Shown: piece by piece, positions 1 through 10,866 of the stretch
Position numbering within the stretch: the stretch's first letter is position 1
Layout of the letters: each line of letters starts with the position of its first letter
Assembly (NCBI GenBank): GCA_030323885.1
Contig: CM059188.1
Span: 114,246,776 to 114,310,775, forward strand
Direction: 5' to 3'
DNA length: 64,000 bases
From: Branchipolynoe longqiensis
Lineage: Eukaryota; Annelida; Polychaeta; Phyllodocida; Polynoidae
Translations under genes and position numbers: made by a program
The notes under the pieces: generated by a model
Databases searched by the model: none
What the model was told of the DNA's origin: nothing
The model's input: the letters and a program-made list of their open reading frames with translations, nothing else

Positions 1-222
1 TTGATACTTCTCGCTTCCTAGCTTGGCGCTAGACATTAATAGGATAGGGCAAGGACTGGTTTACTCAGTGTCAGTCTCAGTGACTGAGTGGGATATTGGG
101 TCATGTTGCTGGCGGCCTGATTTCCCAATGGGAAAGCACTGTAAAGTCGCCATGAGTGTGCACTGTCACAAGTCAGTACCCTTTCTGATTTGACCTTAGA
201 TGTTGCCAGGACGTAAAATTCT
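1..222 (+). mobile_element. SINE-A copy, tail part
   Basis: The SINE-A body is present from the ...acttctcgcttcctagc block to gttgccaggacgtaaaa, with the head cut off by the window start. SINE-A is about 330 bp. It has a tRNA-like head (A box in ggtggccgaatcggtagag, B-box-like ggtcgggagttcggttcc), a unique body, and a tail ending in caacaaacaaac. Confidence 0.8.
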
Positions 223-226
223 GGTG

Positions 227-525
227 TTCTCTGTTATGGAGTGGTTAGAGTGTCTGACTTTTTTCTATGTCGGACTCCTAATCTGAAGGTCAGTGGTTCG
301 ATTCCCTGTGCCCCACCTCTGCCAATTTGGATTTCCACCGCTGGGTATAACTTACAGCGTCATCAAAGGCCAGTTGCTCTCATACCATGTCTATGTGGTC
401 TGGGAGGCTAAAAATCCCTTGGGTCGGTAAAAGTGTAGGCTCGGGCTTTCTATCGACAAACTGTCTAATGGTGAAAACAAGTCTATTCAGACTTATCCAT
501 GATAGGCCGTATAAATCTTCAAGAA
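227..525 (+). mobile_element. SINE-B copy (tRNA-derived)
   Basis: The head has agtggttagagtgtctgac and a perfect B box GGTTCGATTCC at about 296-306. The body has ccacctctgccaatttgg and ends gataggccgtataaatcttc. It is homologous to 2298-2640 and, reversed, 24352-24665. Confidence 0.75.
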
Positions 526-627
526 GAAAAAAAGAAAACATAATAGTACAACAGTGTGCATGTATTGTTGCTGCTGTGCACTAACGGGTATGTGCCTAGC
601 CATCAAGCAGCGCCCCCTTCAGTGCTG

Positions 628-941
628 TAGGTTGGTTGGTTGTTGTAGTTTTACGTCCTGGCAACACCTAGGGTCATATCAGGACGGGTATACGACTTGT
701 GACAGTGTGCTGCTCCACTGGGAAATCAGGCTGCTGTCACAAAGAACTGATATTCCACTCAGTCGAATTATCCTGACACTGAGCTAACCAGTTCTTGCCT
801 TATCCTATTAATGCTGAGTGCCAAGCTAGGAAGCAACAAGTATCAATTTGATAAGTCATTCTTTTGACTCGACTGGGAACCGAACACCCGACCTTCTGCA
901 CTCGAGCCCGCGTTCTACTGACTCGGCCACTGCGCCCCCTT
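628..941 (-). mobile_element. SINE-A copy with target duplication
   Basis: A full-length reversed copy. The tail starts gttggttggttgttg and the tRNA-like head ends near 938. The flanks share cttcagtgctgtaggt (about 618-633 and 939-954), a typical long target-site duplication from target-primed reverse transcription. Confidence 0.85.
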
Positions 942-1157
942 CAGTGCTGTAGGTAGGTGATGTGTCCGATACACCACTCCTGGACTGTGGTGCACCTCGT
1001 CACTGTCACTGTCACTGGCCGGCACGTGATCTAAGGCAGTTTGGTAGGTTGGACATATCAGTATTGACAAGTTCTTGGGAAACCCTAATAGATCCAGAGA
1101 AACACTGTCAACATCAGCCAACAACCAAACAGTTCCCAGGCTTCTGTGTTTCCAATA

Positions 1158-1522
1158 CCAGGTCGGTGTCTGAGAGAGGTCTCCTATTCCGCAATACACC
1201 GGTGTCTGAGGGAGGCCTCTAATACTATTCCATACTGGTGTCCTGGGGAGGTCTCCAATGGCATACTGGTGTCTGAGGGAGCTCTCTAATAGCATACTGG
1301 TGTCTGAGGAAGGTCTCCAATACCAGTGTTACCAGTGTCTGAGGGAGGTCTCCAATTCTGTATCACACTGGTGTCTGAGGGATGCCTCTAATACTATGTA
1401 ATACTGATGTCTGAGGGAGGCCTACAATATGATGCCTTATTGGTGTCTTAGGGAGGTCTCCAATACCATGAATTACTGGTGTGAGGGAGGTCTACAATAC
1501 CTTCCTGGTCTCTGAGTAAGGC
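1158..1522. repeat. Minisatellite, ~38-bp period
   Basis: About ten diverged units of the form actggtgtctgagggaggtc followed by tccaatacc. It lies in the intron region upstream of METTL26-like exon a. The reading frame broken across it is an artefact of the repeat. Confidence 0.75.
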
Positions 1523-1600
1523 GCCGTTATCGTGCAAGCATTTGGAGTAAGAGTAGATGGGTGAGGTACATCCAAATTGAAGTAAGGCCGGCTCCCCAGG

Positions 1601-1848
1601 CAGGGTTGCCAACCCTTATGGTTTTGCCATAAGGTGTACAATATTTGATGTCCCCATCATCACCTTATGCCGATCTTCTGGTTTTTCATTTAGTAATATA
1701 TCAATCTTACGGATTATTGTGTCCAAAATGCACCACAGAGCATCTAAGATTTTAAAATTGTCCTGGGCGGAGCACCTCAACACCCACCTCCCAATATAAC
1801 ATCCCTTAAGATCTTCCGGTTTTTCATTTTCCAATGTTGGCAACCCTG
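1601..1848. mobile_element. CAGGGTTGCCAAC TIR element with 6-bp duplication
   Basis: The ends CAGGGTTGCCAAC and GTTGGCAACCCTG are perfect inverted repeats, flanked on both sides by cccagg. The internal sequence is also partly palindromic. It is non-autonomous, with no transposase. Relatives lie at 21423-21766 and 41680-41906. Confidence 0.8.
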
Positions 1849-2181
1849 CCCAGGGCTCATATCTGTTATACCTCATCAACTTCTAGGTGTCTAATATACA
1901 GTAAAACCTCTCTAACCAACCACCTCCACAGCACGACCACCCCCTATATCGATCGCTTTATTTGGGTCCAAACAATACCATTGTAAGGATATCCTAACTC
2001 CCTAAACCGACCACGTCTCTAAATGGACCACTTAAAGTTAAAGTCGGTCCCATGGTTGGTCGATTTAGAGAGCTGCTACCTGCATATGGATCTGTGTTAT
2101 AAGATGCGGTGCATGATTTTCCTGAGGAGGGACAATTGCAATGTACAAACAAATAACTATTATTTTGTTTCATTGTTGCAG

Positions 2182-2241
2182 GGCCTTTTCAAAGGAGCTG
2201 GTCATTATCTGAAGCCTGGGGGAATTCTCGCAACATACGGG
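2182..2241 (+). CDS. METTL26: METTL26-like exon a
   Basis: A 60-nt phase 0-0 exon. The acceptor is ...cattgttgcag and the donor is GTAAGT at 2242. It encodes GLFKGAGHYLKPGGILATYG, the LKPGG loop and following strand typical of class I methyltransferases. Confidence 0.88.
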
Positions 2242-5200
2242 GTAAGTAAGAAATACATAGCACTAAATTATTACGTAAACTAAATTAAAAATAATCACGT
2301 GTTCTCTGTCACGTGTTCTCTGTCACATGTTCTCTGTGGCAGAGTGGTTAGAGTGTCTGACTTTTTTCTAGGTCAGACTCCTAATCTGAAGGTATGTAGT
2401 ACGATTCCCCATGCGCCCACCTCTGCCAATTTGGATTTCCACCGCTGTGTCTAACTTACAGCGTCATCAAAGGCCAGTTGCTCTCATACCATGTCTATGT
2501 GGTGTGGGAGGTTAAAAATCCCTTGTGTCGGTAAAAGTGTAGGCTCGGGTTTTCTATCGACAAACTGTCTAATGGTGAAAACAAGTCTATTTAGACTTAT
2601 CCATAATAGGCAGTATAAATCTTCAAGAAAAATTATCTGTAGGGAGCAGGGTAAATAAATTCATCACACGCAACAACAAAAAGTCAGGCGATGACCCTCC
2701 TCATCCTACCCACCTTGCACCTGGACCGGTAGGTAGTTCATAGCATTTACTAAGATAAATTCAACAGATTTAAATCAAATTGGATTAGTGGTGCCCAGCG
2801 GTGAAAACAAGTGTTAACACACTTATCTGTTATGAGCAGGGTAAATAAATTCATCACAAAAAGAAAAACTAAATAGTGTCACCAGTGCATATGAACTGGC
2901 CTACATAGATGTATGCCCACCCAAGAACTGGCACATGAAACGGGTTACTCGTATCCGATGCGGATTTTGGTGTTATTTTTTAGTGATACAGCCGTATTCC
3001 ATTTTGATATGGATTTTTTAATTTAAATTTATGGAAATACAAATGTTGAGCTGAGATGTTGAGACTGGCGAAAATCAACGACACATGCAGCTGACGTTCA
3101 GCCACAGTGATGAATGTTGTATACGAATGTAATGTAGTTTGTTGTATATGATGTTTGAGTAATACAATTATGTAATTTTATTCGCATATTTTTATGGACA
3201 TAGGTATATGAATTATTATGTGATACAGATTCATACAGGAGTTTAGGTGAAAAGTACCGATTACCATCCAAAAGAATATGGCAGATCTGCTACTCATATG
3301 AAAGACAAACTAGAAGTAATACAGGGCCGTAGCTAGCGGAGAAGGGGGGGAAGTTCAGGATGACCCCCCCCCCCCCCCCAACCAAAAAAAAAAACCCAGT
3401 GTGCAACCTCCCTGAAATGGCTGGGAATGGCCTTTCAGAACTTCTATATTTTAAAATTGCTTGCGCCCGGGTGTGTGTGGGGTGGGGGGGGGGGGGGGGG
3501 GGAGCATACTCCCAGACCCACCTAGTGCCTCGCTCCTTTGGCACTCATTCGCTCCGAGAATTTATATTCCCTCAAAGCAAATCTGAATTCGCAATCAAAC
3601 AAATTCCTAGCTATGCCTATGTAATGTGAATTATATATTTTTTTTTTATTGTGTATCCACCGTCAGATTTAAGAATTTAATATATTATTACAGAATGTCC
3701 ATCGACTACGTGATATTCAATTGTGCATACTGTTGCAGCACGTCTTCTTTTTCAATTTTCTTTTTATAAATGAAATTTATTCCTATAAATCTGTTGTCAG
3801 TGCCGTAGCACTGGTCTTCCGGCCATAAGTGTTACAAGTATATAGATATTTACACACACAAATTTAACATGGTTTATATAGCAAATTGAAGTGTTATATA
3901 ATTTAGCTTTCCCAAAACTATAACAAAACGACAGTGTGTGATGTAATATCATTTTGTGGTGTTTTCTTCCAGCCGTACAAGATTCAGGGAGTTATTTCAC
4001 CGGAGAGCAACCTTCAGTTTGACCAGATGTTGCGTCAACAGTAAGTCGCCTTTGTTATATCAATATAGCAACTGGGCGCGGTAGCATAATCGGCAGAGCG
4101 CGGGCCTCGCGTTCGGAAGGTCGGGAGTTCAGTTCCTGGGCCCGTATGCATTAACAAGTTATTATCGGCTCCGATGTTAAGGACCCCTGCCAGGGTAGCT
4201 AATGCCGGTGTTGGGAAATGGGTCACGGGGTATGTACGGAGCCAAAGCGCGGAGGCGTTAGCTAACATATAAGTTAGTTATAGATTTGGGAAATCCCTCT
4301 GAGCTTGTTCCTGGCAAGCACCACTATTTGACAATATCGCCGCCGATGCGGCGGTGGCGGCGTTAATATTGCTTCGATTTTTTATTTAATTTGACCAACT
4401 TTTGGCGGTGGGGTTAATATCGCTTCGATTTTTGGTTTAATTTGACCAAATTTCACTTTTTTTGTATGTTATTCTGTTAAAAATAAAATTGGTCAAATTA
4501 ACCCCAAAATCAAAGCGATATTAACGCCACCGCCGCATCGGCGGCCATTTGTTTTGTTTACATTCAACAATATTAATATCATCGCCGATTTAGCGGCGGC
4601 GTTAATATCGCTTCGATTTTGGGGTTAATTTGACCAAATTTCACTTTTTGAGTATCTTATTCTGTTAAATATGCCTAATCAGTACACACTCTACCCTTAA
4701 ACCTGCTACGGAGTGGTGTTAGCGTACCCGACCTTAAACTTGCTGTGTTTCTGTAACACTGCTCCATGCATAGTGACTTTTCGCCGCTAAACTAGAAATC
4801 CCGTCCAAAACCAGTGTTGGCTCGCTAACACCGCTCCATGCATACGGGTCCAGGTCGACTCAAACCAATGACTCTATAATTGATACTTGTCGCTTCCTAG
4901 CCTGGCGCTCAGCATTAATAGGAGAGCTAAATTTGATGTCAGCTAAATAGTAAGGATAGTATTTCCTATGTTTTATTTTTCAAACAAATTAGGCACAATG
5001 AACAGAATTAAAAACTGGACGCGGTGACCGAATCAATAGAGCGCAGGCTACCGATGTGTAAGGTCGGAAGTTTGATTTCCAACCGAGTCAAACTAAAAGA
5101 AAAATGTATACTTGCCTCTACCTAGACTGGCGCTTAGCATTGGTAGGATATGATAGGGATTGGTTCGCACAGTATCAGGATAATGTGACTGGGATATCGG

Positions 5201-7298
5201 GTCATGGTGCCGGCAACCTGGTCTCCTAGTGAGGCAGCGCTATAAAGTTACCATGAGTACACACTGTCACAAGTTGGTACCCGTCCTGATATGACTTTAA
5301 ATGTTGTTATGATATAAAACAACAATAAACAACATAATCAAGATGCTATGAAAGTAATTCCTTTATTTTAGTCATTTAAAGTTGCATAGTCCAATGGTTT
5401 GGAGTTTCTGTAATTTTCTCAAATAAATACATTAGGTTGATATGACCTTAGATGTTAGATGACCTTCGACACTACAGGTTTCTCCAGTAACAGGTTCTAT
5501 TAAATTGCCTCATTATTTGCTTCTGTGTGGCGACAAATGTTTGATAAGTACACAAGTATCTGAATTAGATATGTAAAATAAAATGTAGATAATTGTTTTG
5601 GTTTTAGAAATTTGATGTTTTCATCGGACTATGCAGCTTAAAAAAAATGTTTGCAAGTTAGTTTTTCTCTCTCTAAAACTCTGCTTTTTACTTTGTTAAA
5701 AGGAAGTCTCTTGGGTTAAGTAAGGCCAAATATAACAAAAAAGTTGGTGGTCATCCTTTTGATCACACAAATCAGGGTTGGGCAGGCGGTTTTATTTATA
5801 TATTCTATTTGACTGGTGTATGATGTACACGTAATACGTAACTATCATTAGTAAAGTGTGTTTTTTAATTAAAAAATCAGGGGTGGCGATTTTTCAGGCA
5901 AGAGCGGTGACGATCACCAATTACATTTTTGTTTTTGGCCTAATGTATCTGGTGAGTGCATTGTTATATGCAGAAATGCATTCCCCACCTTTGTGAACAC
6001 GTAGGGCCTCCTATGTCTTTCAGGAATGCCGATTGGGGACTGAGAGATAATGAGGATCTTGAAAAATTGGCGCAGGAAAACGGAATGGTTCTGGAAAAGA
6101 TGGTGAGTTACTCAATATGTCAATGGATATATGTATTTTTGTTTACAGTATAATCTAATAATTGAGGCAAGATGGTGGTGATGAGATGTAGCGTGGATTG
6201 ATGAAGCATACCTTTTATTTTTATTTATTTATTTTCAAGTGATTGTTTGTTTATTCTGCTCATAAAGGCATGGCCGAATGAGTTAGAGCGTCAGTCTCCC
6301 GTGTTGGTAGACCGTGGGATCGTGGCATCGTGGATTCGAAACTGGGTCGAGTCAAACCAATGACTTAAAAATTGATACCTGTCACTTCCTAGCCAGGCGC
6401 TCTACATTATTAGGATAGGGCTAGGACTGGTTGGCTCAGTGTCAGGATAATGTGACTGAGTGGGATATCAGGTCATGGTGCTGGTGGCCTGGTCTCCCAG
6501 TGGGGAAGCACTATAAGGTTACTATGATTGCGCACTGTAACAAGTCGGTACCTGTCCTGATATGACCTTAGATGTTGCTAGGATGTAAAAAAACAACAAA
6601 CAACAAGCTCATAACGGCTAAGTGCATGCACTTGACCCGTCCTGATATGACATTAGATGTTGCTAGGACGTAAAACAACAAACAAACAAACAAGCATGCA
6701 CTTGTTTTCACTTATTTGAGGTTTTTGCGAAGTGGTTTTAGTTGTTATTAAATTTATGTATTGATTTTGGTTTTAGTTCTTTGAAAAACAATTAATATAT
6801 TGACATTTAAATTTATTTATTGACATTGATTTTAGTTTGGTTAAAGAAAGTTATTTATTGACATTTAAATTGATATATTGACATTGGTTTTAGTTTGTTT
6901 AAAAAAAAATCAATATGTTGATATTTCAATTCATATATTGACATTGATTTTAGTTATTTTAAAATTTATATATTGGTATTAAAATGTATATATTGATATT
7001 GATTTTACTTATTTTAAAATTAATATATTGACATTAAAATTTAAATATTGACATTGATTTTAGCTTGTTTAAAATTTGTTTATATATTGACATTTAAATT
7101 TATATATTGACATCGATTTTTGTTGTTTTTAAATTAATGTATTGACATTTAAATGTATATATTGACATTGATTTTAGTTATTTTTAAATTTATATATTGA
7201 CATTTAAATTTAGATATTGACTAATAAAATGTTTCTCAATTCTCCTTAAGGTGGACATGCCGGCAAACAACAAGACCCTTGTGTTTCGGAAGTCTTGA
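2182..7298 (+). CDS. METTL26: METTL26-like protein (UPF0585/DUF938), 3' part, four exons
   Basis: Joining 2182-2241, 3973-4040, 6024-6102 and 7251-7298 gives 84 residues and a TGA stop. Every junction has an AG acceptor and GT donor and the phases fit (0, 2, 0). The product reads GLFKGAGHYLKPGGILATYG, then PYKIQGVISPESNLQFDQML, then NADWGLRD, and ends VDMPANNKTLVFRKS. The LKPGG, ISPESN, NADWGLRD and DMPANNK blocks are those of the METTL26 (C16orf13) family, a small Rossmann-fold SAM methyltransferase-like protein of about 200 residues whose substrate is unknown. The N-terminal half with the SAM-binding motif lies before this window. The gene runs toward HGS on the opposite strand. Function as a methyltransferase is family inference; the gene call itself is strong. 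Confidence 0.9.
2298..2640 (+). mobile_element. SINE-B copy (tRNA-derived)
   Basis: It lies in METTL26-like intron a. A perfect A box TGGCAGAGTGG occurs at about 2337-2347 with a slightly decayed B box (ggtatgtagtacgattccc). The 5' flank is a triplicated (ca)cgtgttctctgt string. Confidence 0.75.
2641..3720. other. METTL26-like intron a, mostly unrecognised
   Basis: A short direct repeat, gagcagggtaaataaattca, occurs at about 2644 and 2835. A poly-C run sits at 3366-3379 and a poly-G run at 3484-3502, separated by about 105 bp, which could pair. No coding signal was seen. Confidence 0.5.
3722..3972. other. METTL26-like intron a, 3' part
   Basis: It contains an inverted short stretch tgccgtagcactggtcttcc, related to aagaccagtgcattagcact at about 36049 and a similar piece at 59310. 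This is a dispersed repeat of unknown type. Nothing else was recognised. Confidence 0.4.
3973..4040 (+). CDS. METTL26: METTL26-like exon b
   Basis: A 68-nt exon entering in phase 0 and leaving in phase 2. The acceptor is gttttcttccag and the donor is GTAAGT at 4041. It encodes PYKIQGVISPESNLQFDQML followed by RQ and two bases of a Gln codon. The P-Y-x(3)-G-x-I-S-P-E-S-N block is a family hallmark. Confidence 0.9.
4068..4268 (+). mobile_element. tRNA-headed repeat of another type
   Basis: The first 80 bp match the SINE-A head (ggcgcggtagcataatcggc, gaaggtcgggagttcagttc). The following 110 bp (aagttattatcggctccgat onward) do not match the SINE-A body. It is either a chimeric SINE or a distinct family using the same promoter. 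It starts 28 bp after an exon donor of the METTL26-like gene. Confidence 0.55.
4326..4645. repeat. Inverted/direct repeat cluster rich in GCCGCC
   Basis: Four related blocks containing ggcgttaatatcgcttcgat and ttaatttgaccaaatttcac occur at about 4358, 4410, 4486 (inverted) and 4600. The outer arms cgccgccgatgcgg and ccgcatcggcgg are complementary. This is probably a palindromic TIR element. Confidence 0.55.
4646..4925 (+). other. Unrecognised sequence plus SINE-A fragment
   Basis: From about 4862 there is a SINE-A piece (gtcgactcaaaccaatgact to cagcattaataggaga). It contains two copies of aacac(c/t)gctccatgcata (about 4758 and 4828). The rest was not recognised. Confidence 0.5.
5015..5336 (+). 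mobile_element. SINE-A copy, full length
   Basis: The head ggacgcggtgaccgaatcaa carries the A box, followed by the body and a gttgttatgatataaaacaa tail. It is more diverged than most copies. Confidence 0.8.
5376..5641. mobile_element. TTAA-flanked TIR element, internally shortened
   Basis: The ends AGTTGCATAGTCCAATGG and catcggactatgcagct are inverted repeats and lie between TTAA tetranucleotides (5376, 5638). About 80 bp of the family consensus is missing from the middle. Confidence 0.75.
5721..5943. mobile_element. GGCCAAA...TTGGTGATC TIR element
   Basis: It starts taaggccaaatataacaaaa and ends ttttggcctaa, with inner arms gttggtggtcatcc and cgatcaccaatt. Related copies lie at 10490-10845, 11186-11237 and 11807-12167. 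Confidence 0.65.
6024..6102 (+). CDS. METTL26: METTL26-like exon c
   Basis: A 79-nt exon completing the split Gln codon. The acceptor is ctatgtctttcag and the donor is GTGAGT at 6103. It encodes NADWGLRDNEDLEKLA... to VLEKM, matching the conserved PEWGLRD-type motif of METTL26 proteins. Confidence 0.9.
6266..6695 (+). mobile_element. SINE-A copy plus duplicated tail
   Basis: The head ggcatggccgaatgagttag is closer to a Leu/Ser-type tRNA start than in other copies, with gattcgaaactgg as B box. The full body ends near 6612. A second tail piece, cgtcctgatatgac to aaacaaacaaac, follows at 6648-6695. Confidence 0.8.
6735..7235. repeat. AT-rich minisatellite in the last METTL26-like intron
   Basis: About eight diverged units of tatattgacatt(t/g)aaattta and ttgattttagttatttt, with a composite period near 60 bp. 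It ends about 15 nt before the terminal-exon acceptor, so it forms most of the upstream splice-site neighbourhood. Confidence 0.7.
7251..7298 (+). CDS. METTL26: METTL26-like terminal exon d
   Basis: The acceptor is tctcaattctccttaag. It encodes VDMPANNKTLVFRKS and then TGA at 7296-7298. The DMPANNK...VFRK ending is the conserved C-terminus of this family, which fixes the end of the gene. Confidence 0.9.
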   Translation: MDMPANNKTLVFRKS

Positions 7299-8090
7299 CC
7301 TTGAGATGACATTCGCCCACCACTGTAACCCTGCTTTAAGGCCAAAGAAAAGATTCATGTTTCCGGTTGCTGGGGAAATTCTTTTTGGGTCGGTGGTCGA
7401 TTATCAGTAGTCGGTAGGTAAGGTGGTTTTTGTTTGTTTTTTGTTTGGTTTTTAACAAATTGTTCGTCAAACCACTCAGTCCAAAAACTGCACTTCCAGT
7501 TCTCAAAACTGAAATTGACAGCGGGGTCACCTAATATAGTACTTCTCAAGCTCTGGGTAGATGAGTAGTATATAAACCATTCATACAAGACCTGCTGGTC
7601 CATGATTTTTGTTCTCTCTTTTTGCTTTAAACCAATATTAAACCAATTTTATTTTCTCAGAGCGGAAAAAAATAAATCGAGTCGGGGTGTTCTAACAGGG
7701 TCGGTCGGCAACCGGAAACAGCAATATTTGTTTGCTCGGCCTAATGGGTATGACTAAGTCGAGGAATAATGGCGAAGTTATATAAATTCAATGGTGCTTA
7801 ATGATGTCGCTTGCTTCCCGCAAAAATAAAAAAAATGGAAAACAAAATGCATGCAAATATGTGAGAAAAGATGTGCATTAATTATCTATTATATGGTGTT
7901 ATGTCGCTTCTTTCTGTGTCTAGACTGGTTATTGTAAGTTCTTCGAACATTGTGGCTATAGTTTTCTTTTAATGGCTAAGACTTTTTAGTCTGACAATAT
8001 TCACTGGTGTGTCTGTTAAATGTGATGGAATACCCAGTATTTGACCAGGTGGCCGCTAGATGGCGCTACGGTCTTGGAAAAAAATACTAA
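7299..8090 (+). other. Probable 3' UTR and downstream region of the METTL26-like gene
   Basis: No coding evidence. An AATAAA lies at 7671-7676, about 370 nt after the stop, and is the nearest candidate polyadenylation signal, but it sits in an A-rich stretch and no downstream GU-rich element is clear. I see no repeat of the named families here. Confidence 0.3.
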
Positions 8091-8131
8091 TTATGAATTT
8101 CTCTCTTCTTAATTAATAGATATAAAGTTAT

Positions 8132-8386
8132 GATTCCATATACGCCGTATGTGAATGCAAAATAAAATGAGGGAAAATGTACATAGAATACAAATGATTC
8201 CATATGCGCGATTTGCGTAGACGCCAAACTGGATCGCTCCATGAAGCGATTGGTGCTGGATTGCTCCAAGTAGCGATGCGTGTACAAAATCAGATGGACT
8301 GACTGAAAACGCATGGGTATTCGTATTTATCGGATCACACACATCACATACCTCTTACGCATTCACATACGGCATATATGGAATCC
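8132..8386. mobile_element. GATTCCATATA TIR element
   Basis: The arms gattccatatacgccgtatg and catacggcatatatggaatc are inverted over about 27 bp. The interior contains further palindromes (tggatcgctcca and tggattgctcca). It is a non-autonomous hairpin-type element related to 9308-9726. Confidence 0.65.
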
Positions 8387-8894
8387 TAGCTTAATGGCGG
8401 AGTTGGGCGCTTGCGTTGTTAGAAGACGGCCTAGTTTGTATGTGTAGGCCTATTCTTGCTTAAAGCAACTTGTTATTCGGATCAATAGTTGTGGCTTCCT
8501 GCCCATTTATTACGGGCAACTTCTAACATGCTGATAAATAGGTCGATGGTCGACTCACCTGAACCCGATTGAAGCTCCCTTGTCTTCATATGCAGTGCTG
8601 CCACTCTGGATTTTACCTTTACCACCCCCCCACCGTACCCCCCCCCCACCCCCCAAAATATAAAAGTATCAAAATTGTCTATAGCAAAAGGTAGTTATAT
8701 TTGTTTTTAGACTAAATCTTTTATAATAAGCACATTTTTATTTAGTGCTTACAATCTTTTTATTTCCTGTGACCACATGTGAACCATTTTGTGCTTACAT
8801 TTTGTTTGTTTGTGTTTTCGGTTGCGTCCCTACAGATGCAGGTCCAACGAGTTATTAATGTGATTTGCTGTGACATCGGCTCGCATAAAATCTA
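8387..8894. other. Intergenic, no recognised feature
   Basis: A short C-rich run (about 8625-8655) is present. No ORF of note and no family repeat was seen. Confidence 0.5.
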
Positions 8895-9246
8895 TCAAAG
8901 CTGCCTAGTCCGATGAAAACATCAAATATTCAAAACCAAAACAAGTATCTAAATTTGATTCTACATATCTAACTCAGATACTGGTGTCCTTATTAAACAT
9001 TTCTGACTGCGCTGAATGGAATAATCGGTCAATTGAATAGAACAGGGGGCAGCTGAAAGCTATGGTGCTAGTTTCGGCTCGCTTGCCGAAATTAATTTTT
9101 CATGGTTGCACTTCAAATGTCTCAAAAGTTAGCCATATAAAAAAAAGTTACTTCAAGCTAAAGTAAGGTACATGATAACGATCAACCTAATGTATTTATC
9201 TCGGAAAATGTCAGAATCTCAAAAGCATCGGACTATGCCGCTTTAA
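8895..9246. mobile_element. TTAA-family TIR element, reversed
   Basis: The arms aagctgcctagtccgatg and catcggactatgccgctttaa bound about 350 bp with the family interior (tgattctacatatctaactc and related blocks). The right flank is TTAA; the left flank has mutated. Confidence 0.75.
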
Positions 9247-9307
9247 ATGAAGTTTGAAACACCCTTAATGCACATTTAATTGAAAGTGTTAATCTCAGTT
9301 GTAAGGT

Positions 9308-9726
9308 AGCTAGGTTTCCATATAGCTATGCAGTATGTGGTATGCAATATGCGAATACGACATAAAATGGAAAACATGTAAATTCATACAATGACTTTGA
9401 TTTCATATGTCTGACTGCGAATGCGATTTGCATAGACGCCAAACGCACACCATACCAATCGCATACCTCGCACGAATTCACATCCCTCATGTCACGTTTG
9501 TGGAATCCTTGCTTAAGCTAAGATTCTATGCATGTGATATGCGGCATGCCATTCACATTCGCACCGATAGGTCCATTGAGCGATTCACTTTGCTGTCCAC
9601 CCATTTGCATTTGTATTCGCTTTCGCTACTGGACATACGGAAGCACCACCCTGCTTTTACATGCTTTTCCATTTTTTTGTCGCATTCGCATTTGCATAGG
9701 CCTACCACGTATATGGAATCGTAGCT
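9308..9726. mobile_element. GATTCCATATA-type TIR element, longer form
   Basis: The outer arms agctaggtttccatata and tatatggaatcgtagct are complementary. Inner arms atatgcgaatac and cgcattcgcat add a second palindrome level. No coding content. Confidence 0.6.
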
Positions 9727-9946
9727 TTAATCCCATCAAAATGGTCGCGTTGTGAAGTCGCGTGGTTTGTAGTACTTGAGTGTGATGCGTCAAAGCTTTA
9801 ATGTAGTGGACTAAAAGTATACCTCGACTCCTCTATCACCGGAGCTGCTGCAGTGTTTATGGAACGCCTTTTGCCCGCTTACATAGTCACGTGACAGTGC
9901 CAGCCTTGCACACACCCCATACATACATGCACATTGCGCTGCGTCT

Positions 9947-10215
9947 TAAAGGCTGTGTATCCATAGACTGTTCCGTTGTGGCATGTTCCCTTGATCTGTG
10001 TTCGCTTGTGACCTTGTGACACGCCACACAGACATTGAACCTGTGTTTTGCTTGGTGGCCGTTCCTGTAGATTGGACCCTGGGACATGTGACGTATTGAC
10101 CAGGAGCATAGAGAATGTACATGTTCATTGTCTGTGTGGTACATCACAAGGTCGCAAGTGAACACAGAACAAGGGAACACGCCACGAGGGAACAGTCTAT
10201 GGATACACGGCCTTA
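9947..10215. mobile_element. Long-arm hairpin TIR element
   Basis: The first ~72 bp (starting taaaggctgtgtatccatag, containing gactgttcc, catgttccctt and cttgtgaccttgtgac) are repeated in inverse at the right end (gtgaacacagaa, caagggaaca, tggatacacggcctta). The arms make up half of the 269-bp element. Confidence 0.7.
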
Positions 10216-10489
10216 GCATCGAACACTTGCCAATCTTGCTTCTGTGAGATTGCATATTTCTAAAGATGTTAGATCAATTTGAATTTGATGAGCAGTAAAT
10301 ATTATACTTGGGTGTATAGCCTGTAATCGCACAATGTACGGCTTCTGTGGTCGTTTGCGTAAGATGGTAATTATTGTAAATTGATGACATTGTACCTTCT
10401 TAATTGTTGGGCGCGACGTGACCATGACCCCTGTTGTGTACGTAGCTGCACGTACACTGCCGTAGCGCATGTGACCGGAACTTGCTAAT
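10216..10489. other. Intergenic, no recognised feature
   Basis: Unique-looking sequence with no coding signal or family repeat visible. Confidence 0.4.
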
Positions 10490-10845
10490 TAGGCCAAACA
10501 AATTGGTGATCATCCCCGCCCGTGCCTGAAAAATCGCCCGCCCTGATTTTTATTTGTTTTTTAGCTGTTAAATGGAGAGGGCGGGTTGAGAGAGAAGTAG
10601 AAAGGGGTGTGTGGAGAGTGGAGTGGATGGAGTTGAGAAATAGAAAAGGGAGTGAAGAGCGGGGAATGGACAGGGCAGTGGGGGAAAGGAATGGAGAGAG
10701 ATTTGAGGGTGATACGGAGGGAACTGGGAATGGGAGTGAGCAGGGTTGAGAGTGGAGAGGGGGGGGGAATAATAATAAAAACCGCCCGCCCGACAGATTT
10801 TTATTTCAAAAGGCCGATCACCAACCTTTTTTTTATTTGGCCTTA
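10490..10845. mobile_element. GGCCAAA TIR element with purine-rich insert
   Basis: The arms taggccaaacaaattggtgatc and its inverse (ggccgatcaccaacc... atttggcctta) surround a purine-rich minisatellite-like core (10570-10770) of gagtggagagg-type units. Confidence 0.6.
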
Positions 10846-10866
10846 TGCCAGTTGTAAGCCTATATA

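Noticed and set aside
4072..4148. Possible tRNA gene
   Set aside because: A tRNA-like A-box region is present, but no acceptor stem pairs and the sequence matches the SINE-A head found over 20 times.
9407..9724. 105-codon plus frame
   Set aside because: Falls entirely within a TIR element whose two arms explain the sequence.
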